From: Paenalcaligenes sp035302345
GTDB lineage: Bacteria > Pseudomonadota > Gammaproteobacteria > Burkholderiales > Burkholderiaceae_B
Reading direction: 5' to 3'
DNA length: 7,206 bases
NCBI GenBank assembly: GCA_035302345.1
Contig: DATGSS010000006.1
Coordinates: forward strand, 1-7,206
The first letter of the stretch is position 1; every line of letters begins with the position of its first letter. Shown in pieces: positions 1 through 5,524 of the stretch. Under the pieces are notes generated by a model that saw only the letters and a list, made by a program, of their open reading frames with translations, was not told the origin of the DNA and searched no databases. Both the position numbers and the translations under genes were made by a program.

Positions 1-160
1 TAAACAAGTCCTCGAAACCTATACCAAAGAAGACACCCAAGCAGCGGTAAACCACCACCTGGAAATTGTAAATGCGCTCAAAAAACGCGATGGTGAGTTA
101 GCAGAACAACTGCTGCGCAACCACCTCGCGCATTTTAGGCAGAAAGCTAAGGGCAGTTAG
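1..160 (+). CDS. GntR-family regulator, FCD domain, C-terminal end only
   Basis: Reading from base 2 gives 52 codons and a TAG stop at 158-160; the rest lies upstream of the window. The fragment reads as the last two helices of an FCD (FadR C-terminal) effector domain: a double His followed by an 'EIVNALKKRD' segment, then 'AEQLLRNHL' and a basic tail. In this family the corresponding His residues often help bind a metal or carboxylate effector, and the proteins are usually ligand-released repressors of organic-acid or sugar-acid catabolism. The DNA-binding winged helix is not visible, so subfamily and target cannot be assigned. It points the same way as the sdh-like operon but is separated from it by about 560 bp, so it is probably a separate unit that may regulate the operon. 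The family call is fairly secure; the regulatory link is inference. Confidence 0.8.
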   Translation, partial: KQVLETYTKEDTQAAVNHHLEIVNALKKRDGELAEQLLRNHLAHFRQKAKGS

Positions 161-586
161 ACCTATTCTTTTTATATTAACGGAAGAAGCGCCTTACAAA
201 GTATGGGTTCTAGAAAAGGAACGGCCTGAGTTTTATAAGTGTTGTATGGAACACTATTAGAGTGCTGATTCCCAATTGGGCGTGGCACCTGGTCTGAGTG
301 CAGGAAATTAGTTAGAAATGGGTGTGCCACAGCAACAGCACTATCATACAAGCTGATGTCATCTAATTGGCCCCGTTGTGTATTGTGACGTGCTTGCAGT
401 GCAAGCTACGCTGCCTTCCAATAACAATCTCTTTGGCTGCATTTTGCAGATAATCAGCGTGAGTGCTCAGCGCTGGTTGTAGCACGAACTCTTGGCCACT
501 ATCGCCGGTGAAATCATCGGATGTTGCGAGCACAAAAATATTTCCACACAAAATCAAAGGGTTAATGAGGGTCTATTTGCGCGCCT
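161..586. other. Gene-free stretch between the GntR gene and the operon control region
   Basis: About 425 bp with no convincing coding region on either strand. Plus-strand frames are broken repeatedly by stops. The longest minus-strand frame (363-557, 64 codons) has no recognisable Shine-Dalgarno and no clear family signature. No tRNA, rRNA or transposon end was recognised. The only structured element noticed is a 15-bp palindrome at 392-406, listed separately. Its length and lack of coding suggest either a large regulatory region or the remains of a decayed gene; I cannot distinguish these by eye. Confidence 0.6.
392..406. repeat. 15-bp perfect palindrome, possible operator
   Basis: GCTTGCA and TGCAAGC form perfect 7-bp arms around a single central G. 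It lies about 245 bp upstream of the predicted operon promoter, too far for a standard repressor site on that promoter. Odd-spaced palindromes of this size are typical dimer operators, for GntR proteins among others, but no promoter was recognised beside it, so the role is unknown. Confidence 0.4.
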
Positions 587-604
587 TAAGTTAAGAATAA
601 CTTA
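587..604. promoter_or_regulatory. Inverted repeat upstream of the -35 box, candidate LysR operator
   Basis: TAAGTTA-AGAA-TAACTTA is a perfect 7-4-7 inverted repeat ending 12 bp before the predicted -35 hexamer. Its centre lies roughly 55 bp upstream of the predicted transcription start, which is where LysR-type activators place their primary recognition site. It also contains two T-N11-A pairs (587/599 and 592/604), the loose LysR-box pattern. The operon ends with a LysR gene, the natural candidate to bind here; the GntR protein encoded upstream is the alternative. The symmetry is seen directly; the assignment to a protein is inference. Confidence 0.55.
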
Positions 605-616
605 TCTAAAAAACTC

Positions 617-645
617 TTGATTAAGTCAGTCTTTATATATATACT
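617..645 (+). promoter_or_regulatory. Sigma70-type promoter of the sdh-like operon
   Basis: TTGATT (617-622) and TATACT (640-645) are separated by exactly 17 bp, each one mismatch from the TTGACA/TATAAT consensus. The region is AT-rich. Transcription would start near 651-653, leaving a leader of about 70 nt before the ATG at 725. It is the best promoter-like element seen in the 161-724 gap and would drive the operon starting with the iron-sulfur subunit. Confidence 0.65.
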
Positions 646-674
646 TGCTTTTATATAGGTAAAGTTCCTGAGTA

Positions 675-705
675 TTGCACTTAGGTCTTGTTGTAGAGGG
701 TGCAA
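675..705 (+). repeat. Inverted repeat in the predicted leader
   Basis: TTGCAC (675-680) and GTGCAA (700-705) are perfect 6-bp complements separated by 19 nt. Both arms fall in the predicted untranslated leader, just before the purine-rich ribosome-binding region at about 709-716. It could be a weak RNA hairpin or a downstream operator. The arms share the TTGC/GCAA core of the palindromes at 392-406 and 6403-6423. Short arms and a long loop make a chance match possible. Confidence 0.3.
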
Positions 706-724
706 AATAAAGAAGTGGCTACAA

Positions 725-1447
725 ATGACTACAGACAATAAAACTATCAAGGTAAATGTGTGGCGCGGTGGTGAGGAGGGGGCTTTTCAAGTCTACGAAG
801 TCAGCCGGCGCGACAATCAAACAGTTCTCGATATAGTGACCGAGGTACAGCGCACGATTGACCCAAGTTTGGCTTATCGTTTTTCCTGCCGTGTTGGGGT
901 GTGTGGGACTTGTGCTGTGATGGTAAACGGAGAGCCTCGTTGGGCTTGCCGCACTCATGTGAGCAAGGTGTCACAGCATGATGAGTTGACGCTAGAGCCT
1001 TTGCGCAACATGCCACGCGTCAAAGATCTTGTTGTCAATATGGATGAGTTTTTTGACAAGTGGCAGCATGTGGGTGCTGATTTTAAAAGTGAGCGCACGC
1101 GTGATGATAAGCCTTATGACATCAGTCCTAAGAGCTCTAAAAGAAAAAAAGCCGATGCCGCGATCGAGTGCATCAATTGCGGTATTTGTTATGCCTCATG
1201 CGATGTTGTCAGTTGGGATAGCGACTATTTAGGTCCCGCTGCTTTAAATAGGGCATGGACTCTATTCAACGATGAGCGTCATTTAAATAGTGCGGAAACC
1301 TTAAAAAAAGCCGCTGGAGACGGTGGGTGTGGTTCTTGTCATACCCAGGGTAGCTGCATGACCTATTGTCCTGTGAGTCTTAGCCCCACGGGGAGTATTG
1401 CCGGGTTGAAAAGGGCATCATTATTCAGCTTTTTAAAGCGAGGGTGA
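725..1447 (+). CDS. sdhB: Succinate dehydrogenase/fumarate reductase iron-sulfur subunit
   Basis: 240 residues, the usual length for SdhB/FrdB. It carries electrons from the flavoprotein to the membrane quinone site. The N-terminal ferredoxin-like domain (about 1-105) holds the [2Fe-2S] ligands C55, C60, C63 and C75. The C-terminal domain has C149-x2-C152-x2-C155-x3-C159 and C205-x5-C211-x3-C215, the standard ligand set for one [4Fe-4S] and one [3Fe-4S] cluster. W164 and H206 match quinone-pocket residues of E. coli SdhB. One oddity is that C159 is followed by Asp160 rather than the almost invariant Pro, in a FrdB-like 'CINCGICYASC' context. A lysine-rich linker lies at 136-142. ATG 725 follows purine-rich AAAGAAG. 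This is the first gene of the operon, with its stop 1 nt before the next start. The family is certain; whether it runs as dehydrogenase or reductase is not decided by sequence. Confidence 0.93.
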   Translation: MTTDNKTIKVNVWRGGEEGAFQVYEVSRRDNQTVLDIVTEVQRTIDPSLAYRFSCRVGVCGTCAVMVNGEPRWACRTHVSKVSQHDELTLEPLRNMPRVKDLVVNMDEFFDKWQHVGADFKSERTRDDKPYDISPKSSKRKKADAAIECINCGICYASCDVVSWDSDYLGPAALNRAWTLFNDERHLNSAETLKKAAGDGGCGSCHTQGSCMTYCPVSLSPTGSIAGLKRASLFSFLKRG

Positions 1448-1448
1448 G

Positions 1449-1778
1449 ATGGAGAATTTGCTCTTTTTCCTGCAAAGAATAACAGCGCTTATTTTAGCTC
1501 CGTTTGTACTCATACATTTAGGTTTGATTTTATACGCAGTGCGTGGTGGGTTAACCGCAGCAGACATATTGTCACGTACCGAAGGAAGTATTGGTTGGAT
1601 TCTCTTCTATGGCATTTTTGTAGTGGCAGTGGCCATTCATGCTTCTTTGGGTTTGCGGCGGATATTTATAGAGTGGTTAAAAATCGGAACATCAGCTGTA
1701 AATATCCTTAGTTTTCTAATTGCGTTGCTTATGTTGGCTTTAGGGCTGCGTGCGGTGATCGCAGTAGGAGGGCTCTAA
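1449..1778 (+). CDS. sdhD: Succinate dehydrogenase-type membrane anchor, first cytochrome b subunit
   Basis: 109 residues with three hydrophobic helices (about 11-31, 48-70 and 83-106), the build of SdhC/SdhD anchors. H23 in helix 1 and H64 in helix 2 are candidate heme b ligands; H64 opens the 'HxxxGLRxxxxEW' signature common in these anchors. R10, 13 residues before H23, sits where the HRxSG arginine lies in SdhC. The protein resembles its downstream neighbour at equivalent positions, suggesting duplication. ATG 1449 lies 1 nt after the sdhB stop, with GCGAGGG as a likely ribosome site inside the end of sdhB, so the two are probably translationally coupled. The function (anchoring the A/B subunits and binding quinone) follows from context and topology. 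The C versus D label is arbitrary; sdhD is used because the neighbour has the stronger SdhC signature. Confidence 0.8.
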   Translation: MENLLFFLQRITALILAPFVLIHLGLILYAVRGGLTAADILSRTEGSIGWILFYGIFVVAVAIHASLGLRRIFIEWLKIGTSAVNILSFLIALLMLALGLRAVIAVGGL

Positions 1779-1780
1779 TT

Positions 1781-2128
1781 ATGAAAGGATATCGTCGTCA
1801 CCGAGGTTATTGGGCCTTTATTGGACATCGCATTTCAGGTCTTTTGTTGGCTATTTTCTTGCCCATTCATTTCTATGTGCTGGGTTTGGCGCTTAATCAG
1901 CGTGAGGCATTGGACCGCTTTTTAGAGTTTGGGCAGTTGCCCTTGGTCAAATTTGCAGAGTGGGGTTTAGTCACTTTACTTACCTTGCATTTTTGTTTTG
2001 GTTTGCGGCTCTTGTTGTTAGAGTTTTTTATTTGGCCAAATCCGCGTCAAGCACGCAAGAGTTGGGTGGCTGGGGGAGTGGTTGTTTCTCTCTTGGTGGG
2101 GTTTATTTTTCTGCTGCGGGTGTTTTAA
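1781..2128 (+). CDS. sdhC: Succinate dehydrogenase-type membrane anchor, second cytochrome b subunit (SdhC-like)
   Basis: 115 residues with a basic N-terminus (KGYRRHR) and three hydrophobic helices (about 17-38, 56-80 and 95-112). 'GHRISG' at 15-20 is the SdhC signature; its Ser and Arg line the quinone site in characterised SdhC proteins. H30 in helix 1 and H70 in helix 2 are candidate heme ligands, and H70 begins 'HxxxGLRxxxxEF', the same pattern as in the preceding subunit. A strong AGGAGG (1766-1771) sits 9 nt before ATG 1781, overlapping the end of the upstream gene. It should pair with the preceding protein to form the anchor that passes electrons to quinone. The anchor role is well supported by fold pattern and neighbours; the heme number is open. 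Confidence 0.85.
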   Translation: MKGYRRHRGYWAFIGHRISGLLLAIFLPIHFYVLGLALNQREALDRFLEFGQLPLVKFAEWGLVTLLTLHFCFGLRLLLLEFFIWPNPRQARKSWVAGGVVVSLLVGFIFLLRVF

Positions 2129-2131
2129 ATA

Positions 2132-3874
2132 ATGAACTACAAATATTCAAAAACCGATGTGCTAATTTTAGGCTCTGGTGGTGCGGGGCTGTTTGCAGCG
2201 TTACATGCAAAGCAGGCGAATCCAAGTCTTTCGGTCACTATTGCTGTTAAAGGTTTAGTGGGTAAAAGTGGTTGCACTCGAATGGTGCAGGGGGGCTATA
2301 ACGTTGCCCTAGGCGAGGGGGATTCAGTAGAGCGCCATTTTATGGATACGATTGACGGGGGTAAATGGTTGCCGCGTCAGGATTTGGCTTGGCGCCTAGT
2401 CGTAGGTGCTATCGAGCGCATCCAAGAGCTAGAGAATGAAATTGGCTGCTTTTTTGATAGAAATCCGGACGGGACGCTGCATCAAAAAGCCTTTGCGGGT
2501 CAAACGTTTGATCGAACGGTTCATAAATCTGACTTAACCGGCATTGAAATCATTAATCGTTTGATGGAGAAGGTCAAGGCGAGTGGAGTGGATTGCCTAG
2601 AGGAATACCGTGCGATTGAATTAATACCAGCAGCCAATCATGAGGGTATTGCTGGGGTTTTGTTCATTAATATGCGCACTGGGGAATACCATTTTATTCA
2701 AGCCAAAGCAGTATTGTTGGGTACCGGGGCAGGGCCGACGATGTACCTTTATCACACTCCTTCCGGAGATAAAAGTTGTGATGGGTTAGCCATGGCGTTG
2801 CGGTATGGATTGTCACTACGTGATATGGAAATGGTGCAATTTCATCCGACTGGATTATTGGGTGGCCCTGATACGCGTATGACAGGAACAGTACTCGAAG
2901 AGGGGCTGCGCGGTGCAGGTGGTTATTTAATTAACGGCCAGGGCGAGCGTTTCATGAGTCATTATGATCCGCGGGGCGAGCGGGCAACGCGCGATGTCGT
3001 GAGCCGTGGAATCTATGCCGAAATGCGCGCTGGACGCACCAGTCCGATGGGGGGTGTTTATATTCAAATGAGTCACCTAGGCGCAGAAAATGTAAGCAAG
3101 AAATTCCCGGGTATGGTTCAGCGTTGTGCTGATTGCGGTTTTGATTTGGCCGGGGGGCAGGTAGAGGTTGTGCCCACAGCTCACTACTTGATGGGCGGTG
3201 TTGAATTTGAAATAGATTGCTCGACTGCGTCGCCAGGGCTTTTTGTGGCCGGGGAGGATGCTGGCGGTGTGCATGGCGCAAACCGTCTGGGGGGCAATGG
3301 TGTCGCTAATTCGACTGTATTTGGTGGCATTGCAGGCGATTCAATGGCCGCGTTCATAGAGAAAAATCCACATTGGCGCGAACCCGATAAAGAAGCCATT
3401 GAGAAAGGTATTTCAAGAACCGAGCGGCCATTTAAGGCTGGGGCTTATAGAACATCAGAATTGCGTGACAAATTAGCCCATTTAATGTGGGATGACGTAG
3501 GCGTCATGCGTACCGCCGAGCAACTTAAAAATGCCCAGCGTGGGCTGGTGCAACTGCGTACAGAATTGCTCGCGAGTGGGGTCCCTGATGGGGAGCGCGC
3601 CTTTAATCTCAGCTGGCATGATTGGTTAAATCTGGACAGTTTACTCACCATATCCGAGGTAATCACAGTTGCCGCATTGGCACGTGAGGACAGCAGAGGT
3701 GCTCATTTCCGCGAGGACTTCCCCGAAACCGGTGCGCTGACCGAAAGTAAATTCACCAGTATTAAGCAGGTAGGCGAGACCATAAAGCTCACGCTCAAAC
3801 CAGTGGATTTTCAAATTGTACGTCCGGGCGAGTCACTTTTAGACAATCCTGAATTAACACCAGCACATTTATAA
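2132..3874 (+). CDS. sdhA: Succinate dehydrogenase/fumarate reductase-type flavoprotein, atypical flavin and substrate sites
   Basis: 580 residues, normal for SdhA/FrdA. The Rossmann motif G14-S-G16-G17-A-G19 binds FAD, and 'GEDAGGVHGANRLGGN' (374-389) is the second FAD signature. Family catalytic residues are present: H238 (FHPTG), E257, the proton-transfer arginine R287 (TRDVV), H351 (PTAHYLMGG) and R385 (ANRLG). Two features depart from the family. Where E. coli enzymes have RSHT, with His bonded to FAD, this protein has K45-S-G-C48-T, so covalent 8-alpha-histidyl FAD is not expected. Where they have Thr-Glu before 'GCRGEGG', it has Glu256-Glu257, preceded by about six extra residues (PDTRMT region). 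The C-terminal helical region is normal, with 'REDSRGAHFREDFP'. ATG 2132 starts 3 nt after the sdhC stop with only a weak ribosome site, implying coupling. Quinone-linked oxidation of a succinate-like diacid is likely; the exact substrate and direction are uncertain. Confidence 0.88.
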   Translation: MNYKYSKTDVLILGSGGAGLFAALHAKQANPSLSVTIAVKGLVGKSGCTRMVQGGYNVALGEGDSVERHFMDTIDGGKWLPRQDLAWRLVVGAIERIQELENEIGCFFDRNPDGTLHQKAFAGQTFDRTVHKSDLTGIEIINRLMEKVKASGVDCLEEYRAIELIPAANHEGIAGVLFINMRTGEYHFIQAKAVLLGTGAGPTMYLYHTPSGDKSCDGLAMALRYGLSLRDMEMVQFHPTGLLGGPDTRMTGTVLEEGLRGAGGYLINGQGERFMSHYDPRGERATRDVVSRGIYAEMRAGRTSPMGGVYIQMSHLGAENVSKKFPGMVQRCADCGFDLAGGQVEVVPTAHYLMGGVEFEIDCSTASPGLFVAGEDAGGVHGANRLGGNGVANSTVFGGIAGDSMAAFIEKNPHWREPDKEAIEKGISRTERPFKAGAYRTSELRDKLAHLMWDDVGVMRTAEQLKNAQRGLVQLRTELLASGVPDGERAFNLSWHDWLNLDSLLTISEVITVAALAREDSRGAHFREDFPETGALTESKFTSIKQVGETIKLTLKPVDFQIVRPGESLLDNPELTPAHL

Positions 3875-3902
3875 GCGACAGAGTCCTAAAAAGGAGACTG
3901 AC

Positions 3903-4856
3903 ATGCAGATATCTATTTCTAACATTCAAACCGCAGCAGCAGAAATTATGCATCGCGCGGCGATAGATATCCCAGAGGATTATCGATTAGGGATTGAAAG
4001 TGCCCAAAACACCGAAACTGGTGCATTGCCATGTTTTGTGTTGAAAACAATGGTCGATAACTGGGATGCTTCTACTCAAGATCGGCGTCCCATGTGTGCT
4101 GATTCTGGGTTGCCTCGTTATTATGTCAAAGTAGGCAATAACGCTCGTCCAGAGACAGGTTTTATTGGGATAGAGCGTGCGCTGAGAATCGCTACGGCGC
4201 AGGCCACTCATGACATCCCGCTGCGGCCTAATCGGGTGCACCCCCTTTGGCGGACGGATCATAATAATAATGTGGGCATTAATGCGCCTGAAATTGAATG
4301 GTCCTTTGAGCCTGATGTGGATTGGATCGAGATTACGACAGTCCATAAAGGGGGCTTATTCGGGACTGATTATCGTATGTTATTTCCAGGCGACGGAATA
4401 GATGGCATCAAACGGTTTGTTCTGGATGGTTTGATTGCGTATGGCAAGAGGGGTCTTGCTTGTCAGCCTGCAATCGCAGGCATCGGCATTGGGGGTTCTA
4501 AGGATACCTGCATGCAATTAGGCAAACAGGCCGCTTGTTTAAGGGTCGTCGGTGACCGTCATCCTGATGCGAAAATAGCCGAGCTCGAGGATGATCTTAA
4601 AGAGCTGGGGAATTCTATAGGCATGGGTGCCATGGGTTTTGTGGGCAGTTCTATGGTTGTTGATTGCCATATTGAGGTGGGCTATACCCATACCGGTGGG
4701 ATGCCTGTTAGTATCCATACATTCTGTCTTTCCTCACGCCGGTGCACCGCACGTCTTTACCCTGATGGAAGAATAGAATACAGGACAAATCCTGAATGGT
4801 TTACGCCTTATATGAGAAGAGAGGGCGTGGAGTGGGGAATGGAGGTACTAACATGA
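3903..4856 (+). CDS. Class I fumarase/L-tartrate dehydratase-like hydro-lyase, alpha subunit
   Basis: 317 residues, matching the alpha (N-terminal) half of oxygen-sensitive [4Fe-4S] class I fumarases and TtdA tartrate dehydratase. Candidate cluster ligands are C65 (CADSG), C187 (ACQPAIAGIGIGG) and C275 (HTFC). D67, R108 and H263 fall where catalytic or substrate residues lie in class I fumarases (mapping from memory of the Leishmania enzyme). Several motifs differ from true fumarase: the Gly-rich 'KGGGSEN' element reads HKGGLFGTDYRM (148-159) and the C-terminal 'SSRRCTARL' is closer to the TtdA pattern. AAGGAG (3891-3896) lies 6 nt before ATG 3903, 28 nt after the flavoprotein stop, so it belongs to the same operon. 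It needs the next gene to complete the active site. Hydration of an unsaturated diacid, or the reverse dehydration, is well supported; fumarate, mesaconate and tartrate are all possible substrates. Confidence 0.85.
   Translation: MQISISNIQTAAAEIMHRAAIDIPEDYRLGIESAQNTETGALPCFVLKTMVDNWDASTQDRRPMCADSGLPRYYVKVGNNARPETGFIGIERALRIATAQATHDIPLRPNRVHPLWRTDHNNNVGINAPEIEWSFEPDVDWIEITTVHKGGLFGTDYRMLFPGDGIDGIKRFVLDGLIAYGKRGLACQPAIAGIGIGGSKDTCMQLGKQAACLRVVGDRHPDAKIAELEDDLKELGNSIGMGAMGFVGSSMVVDCHIEVGYTHTGGMPVSIHTFCLSSRRCTARLYPDGRIEYRTNPEWFTPYMRREGVEWGMEVLT
4841..4845 (+). promoter_or_regulatory. Ribosome-binding site fixing the beta-subunit start
   Basis: GGAGG lies 7 nt before ATG 4853, inside the end of the alpha gene. 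It selects the MKVTHITLP start over the in-frame ATG at 4796, which would add 19 residues unlike any class I beta subunit and lies deeper in the alpha gene. The alpha stop TGA (4854-4856) overlaps the beta start as ATGA, a classic coupling arrangement giving equal subunit synthesis. Confidence 0.8.
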
Positions 4857-5515
4857 AAGTCACACACATCACATTACCAGCCAGCGATGAGCAATTAGCA
4901 CAGCTAGAAATAGGCTCAATTGTTTATTTGTCTGGGGTTGTTTATACCGCCCGAGAGGGGGTTTATAAAAAAATTATAGAGGATGGCGAGCAACTACCTC
5001 TGAAAAGTTTGCATCAATTAACCAATGCAAATTTTCATTGTTCACCAGCCTTGGCACCCGAAGACGATGGTGGTTATCGAGTGGGCGCTGTCACGGCAAC
5101 GGCCAGTTTTCGCTTTTCCAAGTGGATGGATGAATGGCTTAAAAGAACACAAACAAAAATAGTCATTGGTAAGGGCGGAATGCCGAATGAGGATTATAAA
5201 AATCTATTTGTGCCCCACGGTGCTGTTTATTTAACTACAGTGGGATACGGTACCGGAGCCCTTTTAGGGCGTGGTGTGGAAAAAGTCCGAGAAGTATTTT
5301 GGCTAGAAGAATTAGGCATTGCGCAAGCGATGTGGCTTTTTGAGGTTAAAGATCTGGGCCCGTTTATTGTTGAAAGCGACCTTTCTGGGCGGTCTTTATT
5401 TCATGAGCACGGGGAAAAGATCAACAAAAATATTGAGCAGCTTTATGCTGACCTCAAACAACCGGCGCTACATCGGTATGGTGAAACCATCAATCGTAAA
5501 GATGAAGTGATGTGA
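4853..5515 (+). CDS. Class I fumarase/L-tartrate dehydratase-like hydro-lyase, beta subunit
   Basis: 220 residues from the ATG overlapping the alpha stop; E. coli TtdB is about 200. The order of motifs follows the family: 'IGSIVYLSGVVYTAR' (20-34), the central 'VTATASFRF' (80-88), 'IGKGGM' (105-110), a 'HGAVYLTTVGYGTGALLG' stretch and the 'GPFIVESDLSG' end. R34, T83, R87 and K107 line up with substrate or catalytic residues of class I fumarases (inferred by hand). The usual 'RDxAH' after the first motif is replaced by R34-E35-G-V-Y38, and 'GPTTxxRM' is degenerate, so the substrate pocket is probably reshaped. The C-terminal 20 or so residues form a polar tail longer than in TtdB. With the alpha subunit it forms the heteromeric [4Fe-4S] hydro-lyase. 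Family and pairing are secure; substrate is not. Confidence 0.85.
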   Translation: MKVTHITLPASDEQLAQLEIGSIVYLSGVVYTAREGVYKKIIEDGEQLPLKSLHQLTNANFHCSPALAPEDDGGYRVGAVTATASFRFSKWMDEWLKRTQTKIVIGKGGMPNEDYKNLFVPHGAVYLTTVGYGTGALLGRGVEKVREVFWLEELGIAQAMWLFEVKDLGPFIVESDLSGRSLFHEHGEKINKNIEQLYADLKQPALHRYGETINRKDEVM

Positions 5516-5524
5516 GCTTTTTGA

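Noticed and set aside
136..176. Possible weak terminator after the GntR gene (CTAA/TTAG and TAGG/CCTA pairings before TTCTTTTT)
   Set aside because: The stems are only 4 bp with a 7-nt bulge and low GC; too weak to call by eye.
363..557. Minus-strand 64-codon open frame, with a stretch 'LATSDDFTGDSGQEFV' faintly like the C-terminal end of short-chain dehydrogenases
   Set aside because: No ribosome site, the resemblance is short and interrupted, the rest of the frame does not follow that family, and no continuing remnant was found on either side.
2952..3666. Overlapping minus-strand open frames within the flavoprotein gene
   Set aside because: They are shadows of a strongly conserved plus-strand gene, with no ribosome sites or family motifs.
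4796..4852. Upstream in-frame ATG extending the beta subunit by 19 residues
   Set aside because: The extension is alpha-gene coding sequence in another frame, and the GGAGG plus ATGA overlap points to 4853.
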